From Rutidosis leptorrhynchoides (taxonomy: Eukaryota; Streptophyta; Magnoliopsida; Asterales; Asteraceae), in the NCBI RefSeq assembly GCF_046630445.1, contig NC_092333.1:334625501-334689500 (forward strand): a DNA stretch of 64,000 nt. Reading direction: 5' to 3'. Below, one piece after another: positions 11,012-21,243 of the stretch. The notes below the pieces were generated by a model. That model saw only the letters and a program-made list of their open reading frames with translations, searched no databases and was not told where the DNA came from. The translations under genes and the position numbers were made by a program. How positions within the stretch are numbered: position 1 is the stretch's first letter; every line of letters starts with the position of its first letter.

Positions 11012-14000
11012 TTAAGCAGTTGGAGGTGTTGACGTATCTTCTGGAAATAAATGCGGGTATTTCTTCTTCATCTGATCTTCTTGTTCCCAGGTGAACTCGG
11101 GTCCTCTACGAGCATTCCATCGAACCTTAACAATTGGTATCTTGTTTTGCTTAAGTCTTTTAACCTCACGATCCATTATTTCGACGGGTTCTTCGATGAA
11201 ATGAAGTTTTTTGTTGATTTGGATTTCATTTAATGGAATAGTGAGATCTTCTTTAGCAAAACATTTCTTCAAATTCGAGACGTGGAAAGTGATATGTACA
11301 GCCGCGAGTTGTTGAGGTAACTCAAGTCGGTAAGCTACTGGTCCGACACGATCAATAATCTTGAATGGTCCAATATACCTTGGATTTAATTTCCCTCGTT
11401 TACCAAATCGAACAACGCCTTTCCAAGGTGCAACTTTAAGCATGACCATCTCTCCGATTTCAAATTCTATATCCTTTCTTTTAATGTCAGCGTAGCTCTT
11501 TTGTCGACTTTGGGCGGTTTTCAACCGTTGTTGAATTTGGATGATCTTCTCGGTAGTTTCTTGTATTATCTCTGGACCCGTAATCTATATATCCCCCACT
11601 TCACTCCAAAAAATTGGAGACCTGCACTTTCTACCATAAAGTGCTTCAAACGGCGCCATCTCAATGCTTGAATGGTAGCTGTTGTTGTAGGAAAATTCTG
11701 CTAACTGTAGATGTCGATCCCAACTGTTTCCGAAATCAATAACACATGCTCGTAGCATGTCTTCAAGAATTTGTATCATCCTTTCGCTCTGCCCATTAGT
11801 TTGTGGATGATAGACAGTACTCATGTCTAGATGAATTCCTAATGCTTGCTGTAATGTCTGCCAGAATCTTGAAATAAATCTGCCATCCCTATCAGAGATA
11901 ATAGAGATTGGTATTCCATGTTTGGAGACGACTTCCTTCAAATACATTCGTGCTAACTTCTCCATCTTGTCATCTTCTCTTATTGGCAGGAAGTGTGCTG
12001 ACTTGGTGAGACGATCAACTATTACCTAAATAGTATCATAACCACTTGCAGTCTTTAGCAATTTAGTAATGAAATCCATGGTAATGTTTTCCCATTTCCA
12101 TTCTGGGATTTCAGGTTGTTGTAGTAGACCTGATGGTTTCTAATGTTCAGCTTTGACCTTAGAACACATCAAACATTCTCCTACATATTTAGCAATATCG
12201 GCTTTCATACCTGGCCACCAAAAATGTTTCTTAAGATCCTTGTACATCTTCCCCGTTCCAGGATGTATTGAGTATCTGGTTTTATGAGCTTCTCTAAGTA
12301 CTATTTCTCTCATATCTCCAAATTTTGGTACCCAAATTCTTTCAGCCCTATACCGGGTTCCGTCTTCCCGAATATTAAAATGCTTCTCTGATCCTTTGGG
12401 TATTTCATCCTTTAAATATCCCTCTTTTAAAACTCCTTGTTGTGCCTCCTTTATTTGAGTAGTAAGGTTAGTGTGAATCATTATATTCATAGATTTTACT
12501 CGAATGGGTTCTCTATCCTTTCTGCTCAAGGCGTCGGCTACCACATTTGCCTTCCCCGGGTGGTAACGAATCTCAAAGTCGTAATCATTCAACAATTCAA
12601 TCCACCTACGCTGCCTCATATTCAGTTGTTTCTGATTAAATACGTGTTGAAGACTTTTGTGGTCGGTATATATAATACTTTTGACCCCATATAAGTAGTG
12701 CCTCCAAGTCTTTAATGCAAAAACAACCGCGCCTAATTCCAAATCATGCGTCGTATAATTTTGCTCGTGAATCTTCAATTGTCTAGACGCATAAGCAATC
12801 ACCTTCGTTCGTTGCATTAATACACAACCGAGACCTTGCTTTGATGCGTCACAATAAATCACAAAATCATCATTCCCTTCAGGCAATGACAATATAGGTG
12901 CCGTAGTTAGCTTTTTCTTCAATAATTGAAACGCCTCCTCTTGTTCATCCTTCTATTCAAATTTCTTCCCTTTATGCGTTAATGCAGTCAAGGGTTTTGC
13001 TATTTTGGAGAAATCTTGGATGAATCTTCTGTAGTAACCAGCCAATCCTAAAAATTGACGTATATGCTTCGGAGTTTTTGGGGTTTTCCACTTTTCAATA
13101 GTTTCTATCTTTGCCGGATCCACCTTAATACCTTCTTTGTTCACTATGTGACCGAGGAATTGAACTTCTTCCAACCAAAATGCACACTTTGAAAACTTAG
13201 CGTACAATTCTTCCTTCCTCAATACTTCTAACACCTTTCTCAAATGTTCACCATGTTCTTGGTCATTCTTTGAGTAAATAAGTATGTCATCAATGAAAAC
13301 AATGACAAACTTGTCAAGGTATGGTCCACACACTCGGTTCATAAGGTCCATGAATACAGCTGGTGCATTAGTTAAACCAAACGGCATGACCATAAACTCG
13401 TAATGACCGTAACGTGTTCTGAAAGCAGTCTTTGGAATGTCACCTTCTTTCACCCGCATTTGATGATACCCGGAACTTTAGTCAATCTTTGAATAAACAG
13501 ACGAGCCTTGTAGTTGATCAAAAAATCATCGATTCTCGGTAGTGGGTAGCAGTTCTTGATGGTAAGTTTGTTCAACTATCGGTAGTCGATACACAACCTG
13601 AATGTACCATCTTTCTTCTTGACAAACAAAACAGGAGCTCCCCATGGTGATATGCTTGGTCGAATGAAACCACGCTCTAAAAGTTCTTGTAATTGGCTTT
13701 GCAGTTCTTTCATCTCGCTGGGTGCGAGTCTGTAAGGAGCACGAGCTATTGGTGCAGCTCCTGGTACAAGATCTATTTGAAATTCAACGGATCGATGTGG
13801 GGGTAATCCCGGTAATTCTTTCGGAAATACATCGGGAAATTCTTTTGCGACGGGAACATCATTGATGCTCTTTTCTTCAGTTTGTACTTTCTCGAGGTGT
13901 GCTAGAACAGCATAGCAACCTTTTCTTATTAGTTTTTATGCCTTCAAACTACTAATAAGATGTAGCTTCGTGTTGCCCTTTTCTCCGTACACCATTAAGG

Positions 14001-14739
14001 GTTCTCCTTCTTCTCGTACAATGCGAATTGCATTTTTATAACATACTATCTCTGCTTTCACCTTCTTCAGCCAGTCCATGCCAACTATTACATCAAAACT
14101 CCCTAACTCTACTGGTATCAAATCAATCTTAAATATTTCGCTACCCAGTTTAATTTCTCGATTCCGGCATATATTATCTGCTGAAATTAATTTGCCGTTT
14201 GCTAATTCGAGTAAAAATTTACTATCCAATGGCGTCAATGGACAACTTAATTTAGCACAAAAATCTCTACTCATATAGCTTCTATCCGCACCCGAATCAA
14301 ATAAAACGTAAGCAGATTTATTGTCAATAAGAAACGTACCCGTAACAAGCTCCGGATCTTCCTGTGCCTCTGCCGCATTAATATTGAAAACTCTTCCGCG
14401 TCCTTGTCCATTCGTGTTCTCCTGGTTCGGGCAATTTCTAATAATGTGGCCCGGTTTTCCACATTTATAACAAACTACATTGGCATAACTTGCTCCGACA
14501 CTACTTGCTCCACCATTACTCATTCCGACACCATTTGTTCCTTTCGTTCTGTTAACCCCTGGTCCGTAGACCTCACACTTTGCCACGCTATGACCATTTC
14601 TTTTACACTTGTTGCAAAATTTGGTGCAGAACCCCGAGTGATACTTTTCACACCTTTGGCATAGCTGCTTCTGATTATTGTTGTTGTTGCGGTTGTTATT
14701 ATTGTTGGGATGATTGTTGTAGTTGCTGTTGTTGTTGTT

Positions 14740-14784
<45 letters not shown>

Positions 14785-15617
14785 GGCCCGTTTGTTGATG
14801 TTGCGATTGATGTTACGATTGTTGGGATAATTGTTGCGATTATTGTTGTAATTGATGTTGTTGTTGTATTGGTGATTCTTATCACCGTTTTCCTCCCACT
14901 TCCTTTTGACTTGCTTCACATTGGCCTCTTCAGTCGTCTTTCTTTAATTCTTTCCTCAATCTGGTTCACTAGTTTGTGAGCCATTCTACATGCCTATTGT
15001 ATGGAGGTGGGCTCGTGTGAACTTATATCTTCTTGGATTCTTTCCGGTAATCCTTTCACAAATGCGTCGATCTTCTCTTCCTCATCTTCGAACGCTCCCG
15101 GACACAATAGGCACAATTCTGTGAATTGTCTTTCGTACGTGGTAATATCAAATCCTTGGGTTCGTAACCCTCTAAATTCTATCTTGAGCTTATTGACATC
15201 GGTTCTGGGACGGTACTTCTCGTTCATCAAGTGCTTGAATGCTGACCACGGTAGCGCGTACCCATCATCTTGTCTCACTTGCTCTAGATAGGTATTCCAC
15301 CATGTTAATGCAGAACCTGTGAAGGTATGCGTAGCGTACTTCACTTTGTCCGCTTCAGTACACTTACTTATGGAAAACACCTATTCGACCTTCTCGGTCC
15401 ACCGTTTCAATCCGATCGGTCCTTCGGTTCCATCAAATTCCAAAGGTTTACAGGCAGTGAATTCTTTGTAGGTACATCCTACACGATTTCCTGTACTGCT
15501 AGATCAAAGGTTATTGTTAGTATGTAGCGCAGCCTGTACTGCGGCTATGTTTGAAGCTAGAAAAGTACAAAATTCCTCTTCATTCATATTCACGGTGTGT
15601 CGAGTAGTCGGTGCCAT
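11012..15617 (-). pseudogene. Decayed gag-pol polyprotein of B1
   Basis: Homologous end to end with B2 gag-pol, but split into at least six open pieces: 15380-14994 gag; 14919-13936 zinc knuckles and protease with FDSGAD; 13459-12953 RT with FIDD; 12922-12140 RNase H and the start of integrase; 11965-11585 integrase core; 11524-11012 C-terminal and chromodomain part. Several breaks look like C-to-T type changes, for example TCG to TAG at 15381-15383. The poly-Asn tract (plus-strand GTT repeats about 14730-14785) is longer than in B2. The start is the ATG at 15617, the same MAPTTRH as in B2. No functional pol is expected. Confidence 0.93.
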
Positions 15618-15957
15618 TTCCTTCAAAATAGTCAATGGAACAAGTTAATCATACAGAATATTAAGAGTAGTTAATAGTATTTCGTAGCATAATATGAACT
15701 CATTTATAAAAGCTTTTTCTTCATATTAGCGTTTTATAAGTTTAAATTCGGGTAGTACCTACCCGTTAAGTTCATACTTAGTAGCTAATATTCAATTCAA
15801 CTACTACAATTCTATATGAAAAACTAATTATAAGAATATTTCGCGTTCAAACTTTTATACAATATTTTACAAACTTACAATACCGCTTATTTTACATATA
15901 GCATGAAATATAGCACACAATAAATTTGATACAAGATGGTTGTGAAGATAATTCTAG
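15618..15957 (-). other. B1 spacer between F-box ORF and gag, with PPT-like motif
   Basis: Non-coding spacer. GGGTAGTACCTACCCGTTAA at 15750-15769 is the reverse complement of the B2 motif at 21091-21111 and repeats the sequence that borders the 3' LTR. Nothing else was recognised. Confidence 0.75.
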
Positions 15958-16005
15958 CTAGTACACAAGTCGTTCAGCAAAGGCAATAAAGACACGTAAT
16001 TCATA
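15958..16005 (-). pseudogene. F-box ORF of B1, 3' end fragment
   Basis: The last 48 nt of the B1 F-box ORF, cut off from its 5' part (29109-29749) by the insertion of B2. The two pieces less the 5-bp duplication sum to 684 nt, exactly the length of the intact B2 ORF. It encodes an end like that of B2 (FIAFAERLVY) and finishes with TAG at 15960-15958. Confidence 0.9.
16001..16005 (+). repeat. Target site duplication of B2 (left copy)
   Basis: TCATA before the B2 5' LTR, repeated exactly at 29109-29113 after the 3' LTR. Confidence 0.95.
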
Positions 16006-19000
16006 TGTAGTGACCCGAACTCTTCCATGTTTATATATATTAATTGAGATTGATGTTTACATGATTAAATGTTTCCAACATGTTAAGCAATCAAACTTGT
16101 TAAGACTTGATTAATTGAAATAGTTTTCATATAGACAATTGACCACCCAAGTTGACCGGTGATTCACGAACGTTAAAACTTGTAAAAAAACTATATGATG
16201 ACATATATATGGTTATATATATAGTTAACATGATATTATGATAAGTAAACATATCATTAATTATATTAACAATGAACTACATAAGTAAAAACAAGACTAC
16301 TAACTTAATGATTTTGAAACGAGACATATATGTAACGTTTATCGTTGTAACGACATTTAATGTATATATATCATATTAAGAGATATTCGTACATCATAAT
16401 ATCATGATAATATAATAATTTAAAATCTCTTTTGATATTATAAACATTGGGTTAACAACATTTAACAAGATCGTTAACCTAAAGGTTTCAAAACAACACT
16501 TACATGTAACGACTAACGATGACTTAACGACTCAGTTAAAATGTATATACATGTAGTATTTTAATATGTATTTATACACTTTTGAAAGACTTCAATACAC
16601 TTATCAAAATACTTCTACTTAACAAAAATGCTTACAATTACATTCTCGTTCAGTTTCATCAACAATTCTACTCGTATGCACCCGTATTCGTACTCGTACA
16701 ATACACAGCTTTTAGATGTATGTACTATTGGTATATACACTCCAATGATCAGCTCTTAGCAGCCCATGTGAGTCACCTAACACATGTGGGAACCATCATT
16801 TGGCAACTAGCATGAAATATCTCATAAGATTACAAAAATATGAGTAATCATTCATGACTTATTTACATGAAAACAAAATTACATATCCTTTATATCTAAT
16901 CCATACACCAACGACCAAAAACACCTACAAACACTTTCATTCTTCAATTTTCTTCATCTAATTGAACTCTCTCAAGTTCTATCTTCAAGTTCTAAGTGTT
17001 CTTCATAAATTCCAAAAGTTCTAGTTTCATAAAATCAAGAATACTTTCAAGTTTGCTAGCTCACTTCCAATCTTGTAAGGTGATCATCCAACCTCAAGAA
17101 ATCTTTGTTTCTTACAGTAGGTTATCATTCTAATACAAGGTAATAATCATATTCAAACTTTGGTTCAATTTCTATAACTATAACAATCTTATTTCAAGTG
17201 ATGATCTTACTTGAACTTGTTTTCGTGTCATGATTTTGCTTCAAGAACTTTGAGCCATCCAAGGATCCATTGAAGCTAGATCCATTTTTCTCTTTTCCAG
17301 TAGGTTCATCCAAGGAACTTAAGGTAGTAATGATGTTCATAACATCATTCGATTCATACATATAAAGCTATCTTATTCGAAGGTTTAAACTTGTAATCAC
17401 TAGAACATAGTTTAGTTAATTCTAAACTTGTTCGCAAACAAAAGTTAATCCTTCTAACTTGACTTTTAAAATCAACTAAACACATGTTCTATATCTATAT
17501 GATATGCTAACTTAATGATTTAAAACCTGGAAACACGAAAAACACCGTAAAACCGGATTTACGCCGTCGTAGTAACACCGCGGGCTGTTTTGGGTTAGTT
17601 AATTAAAAACTATGATAAACTTTGATTTAAAAGTTGTTATTCTGAGAAAATGATTTTTATTATGAACATGAAACTATATCCAAAAATTATGGTTAAACTC
17701 AAAGTGGAAGTATGTTTTCTAAAATGGTCATCTAGACGTCGTTCTTTCGACTGAAATGACTACCTTTACAAAAACGACTTGTAACTTATTTTTCCGACTA
17801 TAAACCTATACTTTTTCTTTTTAGATTCATAAAATAGAGTTCAATATGAAACCATAGCAATTTGATTCACTCAAAACGGATTTAAAATGAAGAAGTTATG
17901 GGTAAAACAAGATTGGATAATTTTTCTCATTTTAGCTACGTGAAAATTGGTAACAAATCTATTCCAACCATAACTTAATCAACTTGTATTATATATTATG
18001 TAATCTTGAGATACCATAGACACGTATACAATGTTTCGACCTATCATGTCGACACATCTATATATATTTCGGAACAACCATAGACACTCTATATGTGAAT
18101 GTTGGAGTTAGCTATACAGGGTTGAGGTTGATTCCAAAATATATATAGTTTGAGTTGTGATCAATACTGAGATACGTATACACTGGGTCGTGGATTGATT
18201 CAAGATAATATTTATCGATTTATTTCTGTACATCTAACTGTGGACAACTAGTTGTAGGTTATTAACGAGGACAGCTGACTTAATAAACTTAAAACATCAA
18301 AATATATTAAAAGTGTTGTAAATATATTTTGAACATACTTTGATATATATGTATATATTGTTATAGGTTCGTGAATCAACCAGTGGCCAAGTCTTACTTC
18401 CCGACGAAGTAAAAATCTGTGAAAGTGAGTTATAGTCCCACTTTTAAAATCTAATATTTTTGGGATGAGAATACATGCAGGTTTTATAAATGATTTACAA
18501 AATAGATACAAGTACGTGAAACTACATTCTATGGTTGAATTATCGAAATCGAATATGCCCCTTTTTATTAAGTCTGGTAATCTAAGAATTAGGGAACAGA
18601 CACCCTAATTGACGCGAATCCTAAAGATAGATCTATTGGGCCTAACAAACCCCATCCAAAGTACCGGATGCTTTAGTACTTCGAAATTTATATCATATCC
18701 GAAGGGTGTCCCGGAATGATGGGGATATTCTTATATATGCATCTTGTTATTGTCGGTTACCAGGTGTTCATCATATGAATGATTTTTATCTCTATGTATG
18801 GGATGTGTATTGAAATATGAAATCTTGTGGTCTATTGTTACGATTTGATATATATAGGTTAAACCTATAACTCACCAACATTTTTGTTGACGTTTTAAGC
18901 ATGTTTATTCTCATGTGATTATTAAGAGCTTCCGCTGTCGCATACTTAAATAAGGACAAGATTTGGAGTCCATGCTTGTATGATATTGTGTAAAAACTGC

Positions 19001-19257
19001 ATTCAAGAAACTTATTTTGTTGTAACATATTTGTATTGTAAACCATTATGTAATGGTCGTGTGTAAACAGGATATTTTAGATTATCATTATTTGATAATC
19101 TACGTAAAGCTTTTTAAACCTTTATTGATGAAATAAAGGTTATGGTTTGTTTAAAAATGAATGCAGTCTTTGAAAAACGTCTCATATAGAGGTCAAAACC
19201 TCGCAACGAAATCAATTAATATGGAACGTTTTTAATCAATAAGAACGGGACATTTCA
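16006..19257 (+). repeat. B2 5' LTR (3252 bp)
   Basis: Begins TGTAGTGACCC and ends GGGACATTTCA. Candidate TATA near 16889-16898 is followed by a CT-rich leader-like stretch (16920-16990). Conserved block 18605-18646 is shared with the distant E LTRs. At 18914 the acceptor-like TTCTCAG of the other copies is TTCTCAT here. No gene is supported; the 77-codon frame at 16582-16815 is discussed as a finding. Confidence 0.96.
16889..16898 (+). promoter_or_regulatory. Candidate LTR TATA box (B family)
   Basis: TTTATATCTA at 16889-16898, with a CT-rich, AUG-poor stretch beginning about 30 nt downstream. B1 has a better TTTATATATAA at the same place. This would place the U3/R border about 0.9 kb into the LTR, leaving a long R-U5. 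The assignment is an inference from spacing. Confidence 0.4.
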
Positions 19258-19259
19258 GT

Positions 19260-19271
19260 TGGTATCCGAGC
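19260..19271 (+). other. Primer binding site, B2
   Basis: TGGTATCCGAGC, two bases after the LTR end; it differs at one position from the initiator Met-tRNA PBS of element A. Confidence 0.85.
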
Positions 19272-19466
19272 GTTGGTCTTAGAGAACCAGAAAATTTGCA
19301 TTAGTGTGTCTTATCGAGTTTGTTAGGATGCATTAGTGAGTCTGGACTTCGACCGTGTTTTCTTTAAAAATGATTGCTTAACATTTTTGTTGGAAACTAT
19401 ATATTTTTAACATATGAATATTATGTGATATATTAATCTCTTAACGTGTTTGATATTATGTGATAG
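19272..19466 (+). other. B2 leader with duplicated motif
   Basis: Non-coding leader. GCATTAGTGTGTC near 19298 and GCATTAGTGAGTCTGGACTT near 19329 form a repeated pair about 31 nt apart. Equivalents exist in A, B1 and E. The leader ends in TGATAG directly before the acidic ORF ATG. Confidence 0.65.
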
Positions 19467-20081
19467 ATGTCTACCTCTAGAACAAGTCCCATTGACTCAC
19501 CTAATAATAATGAAGAGTCAAATGTAAATTGGAATGATTTGTGGACTGATTCACAAGTTCCCGAAGAGGAACTGGAAGAAGAGTCGGAACCGGAAGAAGA
19601 ATCGGAACCGGAAGAAGAATCGGAACCGAATGAAGAAATAGAACCGGTGGGGGAAATAATAAAACGGTTAAGTAAAAGAAAATCCTCAACCAACCGACCA
19701 AAGTTAATTATGGTCAATGGTGTTTCCGCCAAGGAAGCAAAATATTGGGAGGATTACCAATTCTCCGATGAATCGGATTTCGACGAGAATTCCGATGATG
19801 TTATAGAAATTACCCCAACTGAATTTAAAAAGGCAAAAGAAAATAATAAGGGAAAGGGCATAAAAATAGAGAAATCTAATTCCAACCCCGATGAACTTTA
19901 TATGTATCGTCAACCCCCGAAGTCCTTAAGTTGTAACAATGACCCGGGAACCTCTAAACCACCAGGTTTTTCTAAACCAATGTGGACAACGACGGCTCGT
20001 ATTAGGGGAACATCATATATCCCTAGAAACTTGGCAAAACGAACCAAAACCGAAGAAGAAGAAAAGAGCGAGTCGGAATAA
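19467..20081 (+). CDS. Acidic repeat ORF of unknown function (B2, upstream of gag)
   Basis: A 204-residue ORF that I do not recognise. It is highly acidic and hydrophilic, with no membrane segment. Residues about 32-56 consist of EEESEP-type hexapeptides, three near-identical 18-bp units in DNA, followed by a short basic patch (KRLSKRKSS) that could be a nuclear signal. A second acidic cluster (SDESDFDENSDD) and a C-terminal KRTKTEEEEKSESE follow. B1 has a related ORF (29888-30519, minus) with more repeat units and a frameshift, so it is a constant part of this family. It lies between PBS and gag in sense orientation. A transcription activation or chromatin-binding role is possible from composition only. 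Confidence 0.75.
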   Translation: MSTSRTSPIDSPNNNEESNVNWNDLWTDSQVPEEELEEESEPEEESEPEEESEPNEEIEPVGEIIKRLSKRKSSTNRPKLIMVNGVSAKEAKYWEDYQFSDESDFDENSDDVIEITPTEFKKAKENNKGKGIKIEKSNSNPDELYMYRQPPKSLSCNNDPGTSKPPGFSKPMWTTTARIRGTSYIPRNLAKRTKTEEEEKSESE

Positions 20082-20218
20082 GATAGTTGTATTCGTGTGG
20101 TGTAATATATGGAATATAGTGTTCTTATGCTTTATGATATATGTAAAAATTGTTTGTATTAATAAGTATTTTTTTTATGAATCTAACTCTTGTCTATTTT
20201 ACAGTTTAAAAACACAAA
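20082..20218 (+). other. Spacer with strong 3' splice-site-like tract
   Basis: TCTTGTCTATTTTACAG ends at 20204, 14 nt before the F-box ATG. It is conserved in B1 (about 29763-29779, minus). It resembles a plant 3' splice site and could allow the F-box ORF to be expressed from a spliced mRNA. Confidence 0.5.
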
Positions 20219-20902
20219 ATGGATAGACAACCCAATATTTTAAGAGACCTACCCGGAGACATGATTGATGAAATCTTGTCTAGAGTCGGCCAGAATTCTT
20301 CGGCACAACTATTTAAGGCGAGATCAGTTTGTAAGACATTCGAAGAACGTTCCAAGAATGTCTTGGTTTATAAGAGACTTTCGTTTGAAAGATGGGGGAT
20401 ATCACATTGGGAAACCCATAAGTTACGATGTGTTTACTTTGACGCATATATTGCGGGGAACCCAAATGCTATTTTACGCAACGGGTTAAGAAATTATTTT
20501 GACTCAATATATCCGAATATTGGACTTCGTGATTTAGAAAAAGCGGCTAACATGCAACATAAAGAAGCATGTTATGCTTACGGATTAGTAATGTTCGCTT
20601 CTCACCAAAGTGAGAACAAGAACATCGGGCTACAACTATTAAACAAAACGTTTCCACAAGTGACGGAGTCGGTAATTGGGGTAAGAAATGAGGTTTTTAG
20701 ATTATTACGGGACTGTTGGACATTACGTAACCCTCGTCCTTTTGATGACGTTACAACACGCTGTCTTATCAACGGCCATAACGGTTATGTTGCACAAGAC
20801 CAAGGATGGGAAGTAGTCCTAGTAAAACCAGAATGCATGACTTGTTTCTGGACGTATGAATTACGTGTCTTTATTGCCTTTGCTGAACGACTTGTGTACT
20901 AG
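20219..20902 (+). CDS. F-box protein encoded by a retrotransposon (B2)
   Basis: A 227-residue ORF in sense orientation upstream of gag. Residues about 8-55 match the F-box pattern (LRDLPGDMIDEILSRV, then RSVCKTF), the segment that binds SKP1 in SCF E3 ubiquitin ligases. Residues about 110-170 contain helical repeat-like text (LEKAANMQHKEACYAYGLVM, then GLQLLNKTFP) reminiscent of TPR/Sel1 units in plant F-box proteins of the At1g67623/At2g35280 type. A Cys-containing C-terminus (ECMTCFWTY) follows. I chose the start ATG after the conserved acceptor-like tract; the B1 ORF starts identically. B1 carries the same ORF of equal length, so it is a family feature and not a host gene beside the element. 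The substrate is unknown; degrading a host silencing or chromatin factor is an inference by analogy with viral F-box proteins. Confidence 0.85.
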   Translation: MDRQPNILRDLPGDMIDEILSRVGQNSSAQLFKARSVCKTFEERSKNVLVYKRLSFERWGISHWETHKLRCVYFDAYIAGNPNAILRNGLRNYFDSIYPNIGLRDLEKAANMQHKEACYAYGLVMFASHQSENKNIGLQLLNKTFPQVTESVIGVRNEVFRLLRDCWTLRNPRPFDDVTTRCLINGHNGYVAQDQGWEVVLVKPECMTCFWTYELRVFIAFAERLVY

Positions 20903-21243
20903 CTAGAATTGTCTTCACAACTATCTTGTATCAAAGTTATTGTGTGCTATATTTCATGCTTTATGTAAAATAAGCGGTATTGTAAGCTTGTAAAATATTG
21001 TATAAAAGTTTGAACGCGAAATATTGTTATAATCAGTTTTTCATATAGAATTGTAGTAGTTGAATTGTATATTAGCTACTAAGTATGAACTTAACGGGTA
21101 GGTACTACCCGAATTTAAACTTATAAAACGCTAATATGAAGAAAAAGCTTTTATAAATGAGTTCATATTATGCTACGAAATACTATTAACTACTCTTAAT
21201 ATTCTGTATGATTAACTTGTTCCATTTAACTATTTTGAAGGAA
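20903..21243 (+). other. Spacer between F-box ORF and gag, with PPT-like motif
   Basis: Non-coding. TTAACGGGTAGGTACT at 21091-21106 matches the sequence at the PPT/3' LTR border (25843-25856 continuing TG). Within it CGGGTAGGTACTACCCG (21095-21111) is a 6-bp inverted repeat. A further acceptor-like TTTTGAAG precedes the gag ATG at 21244. Confidence 0.75.
21091..21111 (+). other. Internal PPT-like sequence and hairpin (B2)
   Basis: Second copy of the LTR-adjacent motif AACGGGTAGGTACT, located between the extra ORFs and gag. Conserved in B1 (15750-15769) and E (58509-58528). Whether it primes plus-strand synthesis is not known. Confidence 0.7.

Noticed and set aside
14580-14979. Long open frames opposite gag rich in Cys, Val or Thr
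   Set aside because: They are other-frame readings of the AAC/GTT repeat coding poly-Asn in gag.
20219-20902. The F-box ORF as an ordinary host gene
   Set aside because: It is enclosed by a young LTR pair with exact TSDs and by PBS and gag, and B1 carries the same ORF at the same place.
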